Below, piece by piece: positions 1 through 9,604 of a stretch of DNA of 42,822 nt. Numbering within the stretch: position 1 is the first letter of the stretch; the number at the start of each line of letters is the position of its first letter. The position numbers were made by a program, and so were the translations under genes. Source of the DNA: Mesostigma viride. Lineage: Eukaryota > Streptophyta > Mesostigmatophyceae > Mesostigmatales > Mesostigmataceae. Where the stretch lies: assembly GCA_009746045.1 (NCBI GenBank), contig RPFO01000008.1:1-42822 (forward strand), read 5' to 3'. A model generated the notes under the pieces. That model saw only the letters and a list, made by a program, of their open reading frames with translations. It was not told the origin of the DNA and ran no database searches.

Positions 1-82
1 TGTATATAGGTTTATAGCTGGGCGTTTGCTTTGGTTTGAGTGATTCACTCTGATGTAAGTAATTATATTTTTAATATATATC
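1..82 (+). mobile_element. 3'-end fragment of RLE-type LINE (LINE-A)
   Basis: The first ~82 bases match the 3' untranslated tail of the near-complete LINE at 21383-21468, including its AT-rich end (AGTAATTATATTTTTAATAT). Only the tail lies in the window; the body, if present, is to the left. Like the full copy it is followed, after ~60 extra bases, by the same GATAAAGATGAT...TTATCAG sequence. Confidence 0.8.
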
Positions 83-142
83 TGTCACTTAATATTGCAT
101 GGTAATGACTCTCGACGATATATTGCATGCTATATTTACGTG

Positions 143-548
143 GCTCTTGATAAAGATGATCATTGATCACCGCAGAGTTGTTTGAACAAAGCTGATAAAC
201 CTGATGATTTGTGCCCAGTTTTATCAGTTTTTTTAGGTTCATCATGGTCCTCATAAAGCTGATAATTTATCACCCCTGAGTGCTCCTGATTTTTCTGATA
301 ATTCATCACCCCTGAGTGCTCGTGATTTTTTCTGATAATTTATCACCCCCTTCTTTATCAGAAAAAAAAAGTCAAAACTGTGCCTTTTTTTATCAGTTTT
401 ATCAGTAAAAAAAAGCCATTATCAGGCCATTATCAGGCGTTTATCAGGATTTTATCAGGCGTTTATCAGTGTTTATCAGCGTTTATCAGCGTTTATCAGG
501 TGCAAAAAAAGTGAAAACTGACAATATCAGGAGCCAAGTTACTAGTGT
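143..548. repeat. TTATCAG-type degenerate minisatellite downstream of LINE-A
   Basis: This is an AT-rich tract built from variants of TTATCAG/CTGATAA. It includes longer repeats (CTGATAATTTATCACCCC followed by a GAGTGCTC spacer) and short GTTTATCAGC/ATTTATCAGG units toward the end. It is homologous to 21471-21858, so the LINE tail plus this repeat occurs twice in the window. No coding content is visible. Confidence 0.8.
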
Positions 549-745
549 CCCTCCTCTCCTCCCTCCCTCCCTCCCTCCCTCCCTCCTCCCTCCCTCCCTC
601 CCTCCTCCCTCCCTCCCTCCCTCCCTCCCTCCCTCCCTCCCTCCCTCCCTCCCTCCCTCCCTCCCTCCCTCCCTCCCTCCCTAGCTACCTACCTACCTCC
701 TTGGACCTCCCTCCCTCCCTCCCTCCCTCCCTCCCTCCCTGCCGC
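547..745. repeat. (CCCT)n microsatellite
   Basis: A nearly pure CCCT tetranucleotide array with a small interruption around 683-705. Pro/Leu/Ser-rich open frames across it are artefacts of the repeat. Confidence 0.95.
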
Positions 746-1397
746 TCATGACCTCCATCAATCCCTGCCTGTCTACTTGCCTGCCTACTTGCCTGTTTAC
801 TTGCCCCCCACACACACACACATCCCCTTCCCCCCCTCCCCACCTCTTGACCACCACCACCAGCACCACCGCAAGGCTTGGTTCACGTATGCAGGATGAA
901 TATTTATTTAGCTCTAGGGTCTCCATACAAAATGGTTGAGTTAACTCAGGGAAAGAGCAAACATAGCAATCTGGAAAGGACTTACCCATCTGGAAGGTCT
1001 ATGGCGATGACGCGGTCTCGGGCTGGGTTGCATGTGACAAAGACAAAATCGCAGGTAGGTACAGCAGATCCCAATCGAGGTAATCGTAGGATTCAAATCC
1101 GAAGAAGATAGCTTCCAGCGCGCTTCGGTCCGTTGCTGCACACGTGTGGGTGGTGGGAACAAATGTATGATCACCAGAAGAGACATTTAAAAATGTCAAA
1201 TTAAATTATACCATGCCTCCGTTGGGAGCAAATGGAACACATATCCCTGACAGGGGGTGATACGGTTCTTAATACATTCGAAGCAACAACCTGCAAGTGG
1301 GGATGTAAGAGCCACCTGCTCTAGATGCACAGGGTGCACCTGTACCACCATCTATTCAGCAGCAGAGGTGCTGACATGGGGTGGAAGATCAGCATTA
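746..1397. other. Intergenic stretch, no gene seen
   Basis: It begins with imperfect CCTGCCTACTTG repeats, a short (CA)n and a C-rich run (746-870), then non-repetitive sequence with only short, unrecognised open frames. Bases 1200-1244 are an inverted copy of about 45 bases at 28920-28965 (shared CTCCCAACGGAGGCATG). I see no protein family, RNA gene or transposon end in the rest. Confidence 0.6.
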
Positions 1398-2076
1398 GCT
1401 GGGGAAAGCTGAAATAGGCTTAACATCACTAGTTTGTTGGTGATTGCTTCCTAGAATGAATGCATGCTTTGCGTAGGGTTTCCGTACCGCGTTACCTGCG
1501 TGCTTGGACAAGGTGGCACCTGCACATGTATAGGTGCCATATAAGGGCAGTGTGATGATGCGGCTATGTTTTCCCATCATTGTGGAAGGGAAATGTGTTG
1601 TATGGCATGGTTGGTGGCCATAGTAGTAGGTGGTATGCCCACCCCTACATACCCCCTTGGTTGCTTTTTAACAATGGTACACCTCTACGCTGTACTGGGT
1701 GTAACTACGGGTATACCAGTAGACCCAAATAATGACCCCAATGGCTCAATCTGTTCAGCAACTAGTTGTTTATCATCGACCTTGAAGTGGTAGGTGTCTA
1801 GGTCATATTACATAATCCAAAACGCACAATCTACCAAGAATGAAAACGGGCGTCTTGACCCCCCTGAATTTGACGGTAGTTATACGTGGCCTTCCATGCA
1901 TATACATATGTGAGGTTGTGATAGCTCACCCCTTAGGGCAACTCATGGACATGCTTGCCGCCCAAGGACAGCCATTAGATATTGCTTGGGCCTTGGTTGT
2001 ACAGGGGCTGGTTTACAAAATGGGGAAGTTACAGCTTATGTATCGGCTGTAATTGCGCCCATTGCGGGGTCATCAT
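1398..2076 (+). mobile_element. TTAA-1 element, old 5'-truncated copy
   Basis: Bases from AAGCTGAAATAGGC onward match the right ~680 bases of the TTAA-1 copies at 6760-8466 and 25263-26970. Divergence and small indels are considerable. The right terminus is worn: the palindrome and the CCATTTAGGGGTTAA end survive only as GCCCATTGCGGGGTC. The left half is missing. This looks like one of the oldest TTAA-1 copies here. Confidence 0.8.
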
Positions 2077-2556
2077 CGCCAGAAAGACTCATAATGGTTC
2101 TTTTTTTTGTTCGCCGGCACATGCGTAGCCACTGCAACGTCAGGTTGACTCTTCAAATCGGGTTGGCAACAAACGTGCTTTGCAGCTTTTTCTTCAGCAG
2201 TTCTGGCTGAAAGAATGTATTCTTAACCGAATTCTTAAACAAGCTTTGAAAGAGTACAGCTATGCAGATATTTTCTTGGAAGGCCAGTCTGAAGTGGACA
2301 TACGGAAGAATGTGGCCCACCTCACATGGTGTCTATCTTAGCATAAGCAAGGGCTTTATATCCAGTTATCCTGAGATCTAATTGGTCAGGGGATATGTAG
2401 TGTTTGGTGTGCATGTGGTGTTGTGTGAGCTTTGGGCACCGTCAACAAAAGCAGGAGCAATTCCATTTTGGCGAAATCCCTCACGGTGACAAATCTCAAC
2501 TATGGTGTGTAATTGGTTGCCAATACAACATATTCCAGGCTCCCTCACAACGTTTA
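2077..2556. other. Unassigned spacer
   Basis: AT-leaning sequence with no long open frame, no recognisable repeat family shared with the rest of the window and no RNA gene that I can see. Confidence 0.5.
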
Positions 2557-2557
2557 A

Positions 2558-2579
2558 GGTTTAGGGTTTAGGGTTTAGG
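2558..2579. repeat. Interstitial plant-type telomere motif
   Basis: About three tandem TTTAGGG units (GGTTTAGGGTTTAGGG plus a partial), the Arabidopsis-type telomere repeat of most green plants and many green algae. It abuts a minisatellite. Confidence 0.75.
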
Positions 2580-2587
2580 TCATGTCC

Positions 2588-2712
2588 CACCTACGCGAGT
2601 TTAGGAGCATGGGGGTGTTACTCCTAGGTGAGTTTAGGTGTTCCACCTAGGTGAGTTTGGGTGTTCAACCTAGGCGAGTTTGGGAAAATGGGGTGATCCA
2701 CCGTGGTGAGTG
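2588..2712. repeat. CCACCTAGGTGAGTTTGGGTG minisatellite (copy 1)
   Basis: Four to six degenerate ~23-base units around the palindrome CACCTAGGTG followed by AGTTTGGG. A related array lies at 9061-9180 and shares the variant TGGGAAAATGGGGTG. No coding meaning. Confidence 0.8.
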
Positions 2713-2820
2713 GCAAGGTACGTACATGTACATATATGTGCTAGTACTTCTGTAAATATATCCAAGGCTCTGCCAGCAGCGAATCGCCATGTGGCAATCT
2801 TTGACATATGTACATACAGT

Positions 2821-3327
2821 TTAAGGGGACGGGACATGCGCGAATTTTTTGGCGCCCAAAAATTCGCGCCGGAACTGAAGCTAAAATTTCACGTGCACGG
2901 AAAAATTGTGCGAGACGACGGTGCGATGGCCGCGGTGATTGACGATCAGGCTCTAGAAGACGCGGCTGTTCAGGCCATTGTAGCGTGGAAAAATGAAAAC
3001 GGGTACATTTGTATGGCACATTTGAGCTCGAACAAATCGTGTCCCGGGAAAAGCTAATTATTCTCGGCTCGGCCGGCAGAAATCAAACCCCTCCCCAGGA
3101 GGTCACGGACTCGTATAATAAGTTTAGAAACTTACGCAGCGTATCGCTGGTTTGCTGCGATAATTGGGTGGAGCGAGCCAGACGGGAGTGCCAAAGAGCT
3201 GCCGAAAGAGATTTACGACATTATTCGGCCTCGTTTTCCAGATTCCGCGTATGTGGGCTTCATACCCACGTCAGACAGATAACAGAATTTTTCGTGCAAT
3301 ATATCACGATTCCCGCAAACAGTAGAA
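2821..3327 (+). other. Candidate left end and leader of the transposase element
   Basis: The segment opens with TTAAGGGGACGGG and, within 18 bases, an inverted repeat with 12-base arms (GCGCGAATTTTT at 2838-2849 and its complement at 2858-2869). A TTAA followed by a G/C-rich tip and a subterminal palindrome is the same architecture as the TTAA-1 and TTAA-2 ends in this window. I therefore infer that this is the left end of the transposon encoding the transposase at 3328. No matching right end (..GTCCCCTTAA) was found, so this remains a proposal. Open frames inside are unrecognised. Confidence 0.35.
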
Positions 3328-4927
3328 ATGGGCAGGGCAAAGAGGAATAAATTGGCGCAGCAGGGGCGGCGGGTTGCGGAGGTAGCCGCTGCGTGGCTAG
3401 GCGAGGATTTTGAGGCAGCAGCAACGCCTGAGCCTGCACGCAGGGGGCGCCCTCTCGGCTCGACCAAAGAGAAAAAGCCAGGTCGGCCGCGCGTACAGAA
3501 AGGGAAAAGGAAAAGCAGGGAATCAACAAGCGTCAGCCCAGCAACACCAGCAACGCGGGGATCGACCCCTGGTACTGCGAGGCCGGTGCGCAATCTACTC
3601 CGTCGAGCAGCACTTGGGCGGAAAAGGAAGGCACCAGTGATGTATCCGCCGTCGCCCAAGAAGGTGGAATCGCGAGGAAATCACATCATTGAAGGTATAC
3701 ACCTCGCGTCACACTGCGCCTGCCCCTACTCGTGGCCAGCCATTTGAGATGCCTCGTTTGGTGGTGGATGCCCACAATCTTGAGGCCATTCTTGGTGCCA
3801 TGGCATGCCCCTCCTGCAAGCTGTGCACTGTCAAGATAGGGGAACCAGAGCTGCACGCGACTGCTGATCGTGGCAGCCCATCTTCTGTGGTGCTATGGTG
3901 CACTAATAGCAGCTGCGCGGGGGTGGATGGCAGCCCATGGTGGTGTACCAAAGACATCCTCTCCCCCAACTCTGACCTGCGGCCGGGTGTGGATCGCAAT
4001 ATGCTCAACAGCTTCATGGCAGTTGCTGGGGTGTTGTTTGGTATCAGCCAGCCCATGCTCGTGCGGCTAGCCACGCTCCTAGGGCTGAGGTGCACCACTG
4101 GGCATAGCACGTGGCGTAAGGATGTCGCAGCTGCCACGTCTATTGTCAAGGAGCACCCGCACGATCAGCTACATAATGGAGAACAGGGAGACGGTGCGGG
4201 CTTGGGAGCAGGAGCACAAGCGCTTTGGCGTACATAGATGGGGAGGGAAGGCAGGGCTGCCGCCTGACGCTGGATGGGTCATGGCCCAACCGGGGTTTTG
4301 CATCCCCTTTGGCCAGCAGTCGGTAATTCACGATGGCACTGGGCTGTGCGTGGGGCACCATGTCTCTGGCAACTGGTGTCAGGCCTGCGAGGTGGCTAGC
4401 AAGGCAGGCAAGGAGCCCGGTCCCCATGTGTGCTATCTCAACCACACAGGCAGCAGTAGAAGCATGGAAGGGGAGGGGGCTGTCTTCTTGCTGCGTGACC
4501 TGGCATCCACGGTTGCGGGCATCAGCACGGGGCAGGTGGTGCACGGGGAGGAGGGGGCAGCAGGGGAGGAGGGGGCGGGAGGGGAGAAGGAGGTGCTGCC
4601 AAAGGATATGGCCCAACGCTTGTACGCCGCTGAGGTGGTTAGCGATGGTGACACCACCTGGTTTGCACGGGTCAAAGACGACGAGTTCCTCTCAGAGGCA
4701 GGCCTCATCCCCGAGAAGGAGGACATCAATCACTTGGGGGGGTGTTTGTACAATGCACTGACCAAGCTCAAGAAGGAGCACCTGGACAAGCTCAGGGGGG
4801 TGCTATGTAGATTACCCCACAGTGAACTCCATGTGTTATTCCTTCCGCACGTGCATCCATGCCAACGGGCACATGGGGGCAGTCCACCTCAAGGGGGCAC
4901 TAGCCAACGCACTGCTGCACTACTTTA
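3328..4927 (+). pseudogene. AT-hook + Mutator/Kolobok-like DDE transposase, broken
   Basis: Starts at the ATG in AGTAGAAATGGGC. The N-terminal ~110 residues are basic with two AT-hook-like motifs (RRGRPLG and KKPGRPR). Next comes a CPSC..CTNSSC zinc-binding pair (~3815-3925), then NRMLNSF-like and WRKDVAAA segments. Further on are DAGWVMAQPGF (likely first catalytic Asp), a second Cys cluster WCQAC, HVCYLNHTGSS..ME, VSDGDTTWFARV (second Asp) and EKEDINHLG. This order matches my memory of the 'Mutator-like transposase domain' proteins common in animals and algae, possibly the Kolobok superfamily. The gene is dead: frame changes lie near 3680, 4155 and 4795 (a G6 run). The reading frame ends at 4924-4927, where a TTAA within the codons for Phe-Asn of HYFN was used by a TTAA-1 insertion. 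The C-terminal part is absent downstream. Confidence 0.7.
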
Positions 4928-5677
4928 ACCCCTAAATGGGCAGAAATACTGCCGATGCATCGGCTGTAACTTCACAATTTTGCAAACCAGATGCCATCCA
5001 ACCCACCCATATCCAATGGCTGTCCTTGGGGGCCAAGCATGTCCATGAGTTGCCCTTCCGGTTGGTTTATCACAACCTTACATATATGCAGGGTAGGCCA
5101 TGTATAACTGCCGTCAAAGTCAGGGGGGTCAAGACTATCATTTTTATTTTTGGTAGAATGTGCATTTTGAATTATGTTGTAAGACCTAGGCACCTACCAC
5201 TTCAGGGATGATAAACAATTAGTTGCTGAACAGTTTGAGCCATTGGGGTCATCATTTGGTTGGGTATACCAGCAGTTACACCCAGTACAGCCCATAGGGG
5301 TACCGGTGGTAAAAAGCAACCAAGGGGGTAGGGGTGGGCATACTACCTACTAATACCTACTAATATGGCCCCCAACCATGCCACACAAATGCACAATACA
5401 TTTCCCTTCCACAATGATGGGGAAACATAACTGCATCATCACACTGCCCTTACACATTGTACATGGCACCTATGTGCAGGTGCCACCTTGTCCATGCACG
5501 TAGGTACCGTGGTACGGATACCCTACGCAAGGCATGCATTCTAGGAGGCAGCCACCAACAAACTAGTGATTTTAAGCCTATTTCAGCTTGCCCTAGCAAG
5601 GATAAACTAGGCCTAAGCTGCTATAGCTTGCCAGGTGATGGCCAGCACACCTGGTGGCACATGCTGACGATGGGAAG
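4924..5677 (-). mobile_element. TTAA-1 element, reverse copy inserted in the transposase gene
   Basis: Begins with TTAACCCCTAAATGG and the subterminal palindrome GCCGATGCATCGGC (4950-4963). It runs as the reverse complement of the right half of the TTAA-1 copies and stops inside the element at GATGGGAAG. Four bases later a TTAA-2 element starts, so the remaining half was lost, probably in a deletion linked to that insertion. Divergence from the 25263-26970 copy is low, so the insertion is fairly young. Confidence 0.85.
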
Positions 5678-5697
5678 CCCCTTAACCCATAGTCCGG

Positions 5698-5768
5698 AAA
5701 CAGTTCAATATATCGAACTGTTTGACCCCCGGTGGCGCGGCGCTCAATTCCAGGAGCGCCGCGCCACC
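5698..5768. repeat. Subterminal palindromes of TTAA-2 copy A
   Basis: Two perfect inverted repeats sit just inside the left end: AAACAGTTC (5698-5706) with GAACTGTTT (5715-5723), and GGTGGCGCGGCGCTC (5731-5745) with its 15-base complement at 5754-5768. They could be transposase-binding sites or form hairpins. Copy B has a degenerate version plus CCCCCGAC..GTCGGGGG at 39186-39203. Confidence 0.85.
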
Positions 5769-6759
5769 CGTGACGAAGGAAAGTTGTCCGGTGGGTCTGG
5801 GAACACTTAGGGACGAAGGTGATGCATAGGTTTGGGGGAAATATTCGCCATAGCCTGGTAATTACAACGTGTATTGAGACAGTATCACGTGACTTTGGCG
5901 GGAAATTTTCACTCGCGCGCGCGTAACTAGATATGGTTGCCAGCGTGCCGTTATCAAGGAAATTTTGCGTCTCGCGGCTTGTAACGGTTCAGAATGTTGC
6001 TCAGAATGATGATGCGTGATTTTCGTAGGTCAGGGGTGGCCAGATGTGTAGCATTGGTAAAATACAGGTAGGAAATTACTGCTTTCTTGGTCGTCAGTAC
6101 CAGATGAGTAATGGCATGTCATATTTCGATTTTCTTCTTATATGGCCCGGCAGTCTGCGCCAGCCCGAGCACCCAGTTTTGGTACGGGACATCCGCAGCA
6201 GCGTCCTGTGAATTCGGATGCGTTTATAGGTCATCTTTGCACAGAACATCAACCTGGTAATCATGTTGGATGCATTCACTATGCGGCTATGGCGGCCTAT
6301 GCCTGGAATTAAGCATTAGCCAGTGTGAGATATGAGGGTCTCGGCCAGCAGAACCCGGAAAGGTCGTGATCGAGCCAGGTACGGCAACGTGTTTGGATGT
6401 CGTTTGCACGGGAATCTGTCGTTTATACATCGATTTTTCACGAGTGTATCAGTGCCTCTTGCAGCAGGTTTCCATGCCTGCTGTATGTCTGCTCTTAGCC
6501 CCAAATCTGCTCAGTTTGTGGTGTTTCTTTGGAGGATGCCATTCCGTTGATGCTGGTTTAGCACTTCTTTGTTTCCCAGCACTTTTGACAGTCCTATGTG
6601 GCTGTATACAATGCATAACTGTGTGGCATTTCATGGATGGCTGCTTACGCGCGTGTAACCCACACACGTAAGTGAGCGCATTATATAGGTCAGATGGGCT
6701 ATCCGTGCGGTCTGACCCAAGGAAAGCATGGTGGCACTATCCAATGAAATTGTCCAATG

Positions 6760-8466
6760 TTAACCCCTAAATGGTCTGGCTGCCGATTTTCCGCCTAAAA
6801 CTGAGTTACAGCCGACACGTCGGCCCCTTCTCGGGGGACCAAATGCCGCGAAAACTATTGAGAATTAGGAAACGTTTAGCTGAGAAGATCGAAAGTTTAT
6901 AATTTTCCTCACAGCATGGTACTAGGGTTTGCATACTTCTGACAAAGTTATAGAGGTGTTCTGGCCGGTCAAAGTACTAGGGGTCAGGGTACTTTTTCAC
7001 GTACAACGTGCATTCCGGAAAACGACGACCTGGCCATGGCGGCTTGCGCCCACGCATGGCATTTACGTTTTCGTTCGAATTTTCTGACCAAACTCAGGAA
7101 ATTGATTTTATACGTCCTAAAGATGATACAGGCCAATTTTTGGTTCGCGGGAATGCCATTTGATAGGTGTCGGCAGCGTTCTTGCTGGAAAAAACTGCGA
7201 TCAGGCCGGACGATAGAAACGTTGACAGCAATACCTTTCCGGCGTATTTTAAAGGATATATTGGTTTCTTTGTACTTTTTATGATACATGGTAGTCGTAA
7301 ACGTGCAAGGGTGGCCAGAAATCGCCGAATCCAGCGACCATGCTGCACAACTTTGGTGTGCCGAAATGCGCCATTTTGCGGCCACCGCCTGGGCCAAGGT
7401 AACGCCATCCATGCCTGGTAAAGCTGAGTTATCGTTTTCCAATCGATATTTGACGTTTATATATACGTTCTAGTTTGTGTAGCACATTCTTTTTGCAATA
7501 TTCATGCTCTTTCTTGACCCTGGCCTGGCCCCTTTCTAAAACACCCTTCTTAGATGCTTCCCTCAGTCAGTTGACCTGCCACAGGGTGATGGTGATAAGT
7601 TTTAGAGGCTGTATGGGTTTGAATACCTCCATATATGTTTGTTATACATTTCCCACACACATATTGCATGAGTGTGAGGCAGTTGGCTGGTCTCTGTGGC
7701 ATCATCAAGCATGTAACCGGTGAGTAGAAGCTTCCCATTGTCAGCATGTGCCACCAGGTGTGCTGGCCATCACCTGGCAAGCTATAGCAGCTTAGGCCTA
7801 GTTTATCCTTGCTAGGGCAAGCTGAAATAGGCCTAAAATCACTAGTTTGTCGGTGGCTGCCTCCTAGAATGCATGCCTTGCGTAGGGTATCCGTACCACG
7901 TTACCTACGTGCATGGACAAGGTGGCACCTGCACATAGGTGCCATGTAAGGGCAGTGTGATGATGCAGTTATGTTTCCCCATCATTGTGGAAGGGAAATG
8001 TATTGTGTGGCATGGTTGGGGGCCATATTAGTAGGTATTAGTAGGTAGTATGCCCACTCCTACCCCCTTGGTTGCTTTTTACCAACGGTACCCCTATGGG
8101 CTGTACTGGGTGTAACTGCTGGTATACCCACCCAAATGATGACCCCAATGGCTCAAACTGTTCAGCAACTAATTGTTTATCATCCCTGAAGTGGTGGGTG
8201 CCTAGCTCTTACAACATAATTCAAAATGCACATTCTACCAAAAATGAAAACGCTCGTCTTGACCCCCCTGACTTTGACGGAAGTTATACATGGCCTACCC
8301 TGCATATATGTAAGGTTGTGATATACCAACCCGAAGGGCAACTCATGGACATGCTTGGCCCCCAAGGACAGCCATTGGATATGGGTGGGCTGGATGGCAT
8401 CTGGTTTGCAAAATTGTGAAGTTACAGCCGATGCATCGGCAGTATTTCTGCCCATTTAGGGGTTAA
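6760..8466 (+). mobile_element. TTAA-1 element, complete copy I
   Basis: Bounded by TTAACCCCTAAATGG (6760) and CCATTTAGGGGTTAA (8466), giving 11-base inverted ends plus TTAA duplications, 1707 bases in all. Subterminal palindromes are CAGCCGACACGTCGGC on the left and GCCGATGCATCGGC (8427-8440) on the right. TTAA duplication is known for piggyBac and Kolobok. No transposase frame is present. The short open frames inside (e.g. 7036-7284, 7475-7723) recur in young copies but break in older relatives. It is very close to the copy at 25263-26970. Confidence 0.9.
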
Positions 8467-9022
8467 TATTCAGGTTCCTGACCCTCCCAGTAGATGTTAT
8501 TATCTATGTAAGGGGATTTTGCTTACCTGAAAACGATCGTCTTTTGTCCAACTTTGGCAGTAAATATCTTGCAAAGCACTGAATGGACTCGAAATTTATT
8601 GCATATTCCGAAAGCCCTTGAAGTGTAGATACTCCTAGCCCCTTGGTTGGGGGTATTTGGAGTTGTGGCCTATGAGTTACGATTTTTTTCCATTTTCAGG
8701 GGTCTAAAAATGCCAAAAACCCATTCCCGGACTACATATGGGTTAATATTGAGGTTCCTGACCCTCCCAGTAGGTGTTATTATCTAAGGGGACTTTGCTT
8801 ACCTGAAAATGATCGTCTTTTGCCCAACTTTGACAGCAAATATCTTGCAAATCACTTAATGCACTCGTGATATTATTGCATTTTCTGAAAGCCCTTCAAG
8901 TGTAGATACTCCTAGCACCTTGGTTGGGGGTATTTGGAGTCGTGGCCTATGAGTTATGATTTTTTGCATTTTCAGGGGTCTAAAAATGCCAAAAACCCAT
9001 TCCCGGACTATGTGTGGGTTAA
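8463..9022 (+). repeat. TTAA-bounded tandem duplication of the TTAA-2 right end
   Basis: Two ~280-base units, each beginning TTAATATT(C/G)AGGTTCCTGACCC and ending in the element terminus ..CCCGGACTA..GGGTTAA, share the TTAA at 8743-8746. By eye they are about 90% identical. Copy B of TTAA-2 has a single unit. The junctions fall exactly on TTAA. Confidence 0.85.
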
Positions 9023-9060
9023 TTGATTATTGTATATTTTATTAATATGAAAGAGAAAAA

Positions 9061-9230
9061 GCAGCATAGTGTAGGTGTTCCACCTAGGTAAGTTTGGGTG
9101 TTCCACCTTAAGGCGAGTCTGGGAAAATGGGGTGTTCCACCTAGGTGAGTTTAGATGTTGCCCCTAGGTGAGTTTGGGGTGTCTCACGGACGTGAAAACG
9201 TCTCACCGGCGTCTCACGGAAGTGAGCCGG
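9061..9230. repeat. CCTAGGTGAGTTTGGG minisatellite (copy 2)
   Basis: Degenerate units like those at 2588-2712, followed by three TCTCACGG-type repeats (9180-9230). No gene. Confidence 0.75.
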
Positions 9231-9289
9231 CTTGTGTAATACATATGTTGAACCAACAATCGCTTCTTGAGCACCTGTGCGCAAAAATT

Positions 9290-9353
9290 TATGGACTGAT
9301 GCACAATGCCATATGCACCCATATGGACTGATGCACATTGCCATATGCACCCA
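9290..9353. repeat. Two tandem 32-base units
   Basis: TATGGACTGATGCACA(A/T)TGCC plus ATATGCACCCA, twice in direct order with one mismatch. Confidence 0.85.
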
Positions 9354-9494
9354 TACAATGGTTAGTCGGAGTGCTACAAGCTCAATTAAAAATCACGGGA
9401 AAATCAGGGGGAAATAGTAATTTTTTTTTGTTCTCAACATTTTACATTGTTATGAGTGTTCTTGATGTAGATCCACACCTACAAGCTAATGCAC

Positions 9495-9604
9495 AGTCAC
9501 GTATGTATTTTGCACGTATTCTGCACGTATTTTGCCAGCCCGGCGTATTATACCCCGTATTATACCCTGACGTATTATACTCCCCGACGCATTTGCCAAC
9601 CCGG
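9495..9604 (-). mobile_element. hAT element end fragment (copy C)
   Basis: Read on the minus strand it begins CCGGGTTGGCAAATGCGTC and continues with TATAATACG repeats. This matches the left end of the hAT element at 23553 (CCGGGTTGGCAAATACG, GTATAATACG). It sits inside the retroelement remnant. The other end and a target duplication (GCTGCAGC would be expected) were not found, so it is truncated. Confidence 0.7.

Larger units (their letters stand above)
5682..9022 (+). mobile_element. TTAA-2 element copy A (interrupted by TTAA-1)
   Basis: Left end TTAACCCATAGTCCGG (5682); right ends CCCGGACTACATATGGGTTAA-like at 8746 and again at 9022. The body is homologous, in the opposite orientation, to the complete copy at 37867-39223. 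A TTAA-1 element occupies 6760-8466: copy B reads CCAATGTTGATATTGAG at this place, while here CCAATGTTAA and TTAATATTCAG flank the insert. No transposase is encoded, so it is non-autonomous. Confidence 0.85.

Noticed and set aside
469-751. Pro/Ser/Leu-rich open frames
   Set aside because: Direct products of the (CCCT)n microsatellite.
3213-3659. 148-codon minus-strand frame opposite the AT-hook region
   Set aside because: The plus strand carries the AT-hook motifs and leads into the transposase; the antisense frame is compositional.
5678-5685. CCCCTTAA as the right end matching TTAAGGGG at 2821
   Set aside because: Only 8 bases match; the next bases (GATGGGAAG) belong to TTAA-1 and do not match the left end.
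7036-7284. 82-codon frame repeated at 13731 and 25539 (MAACAHAWHLR start)
   Set aside because: It is open only in young TTAA-1 copies. The TTAA-3 relative at 24842 stops after 15 codons and older copies are broken, so selection is not supported.
8180-8455. About 91-codon antisense frame recurring at 4936, 14865, 26684 and 33965
   Set aside because: Retained through recent common descent of the TTAA-1 copies. It is degraded in the older copies at 1398 and 37215 and lacks any known domain.
6760-8466. Assignment of TTAA-1 specifically to piggyBac
   Set aside because: TTAA duplication and a CCCC start fit piggyBac, but Kolobok also uses TTAA, and the only transposase nearby is Mutator/Kolobok-like. 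Left unresolved.
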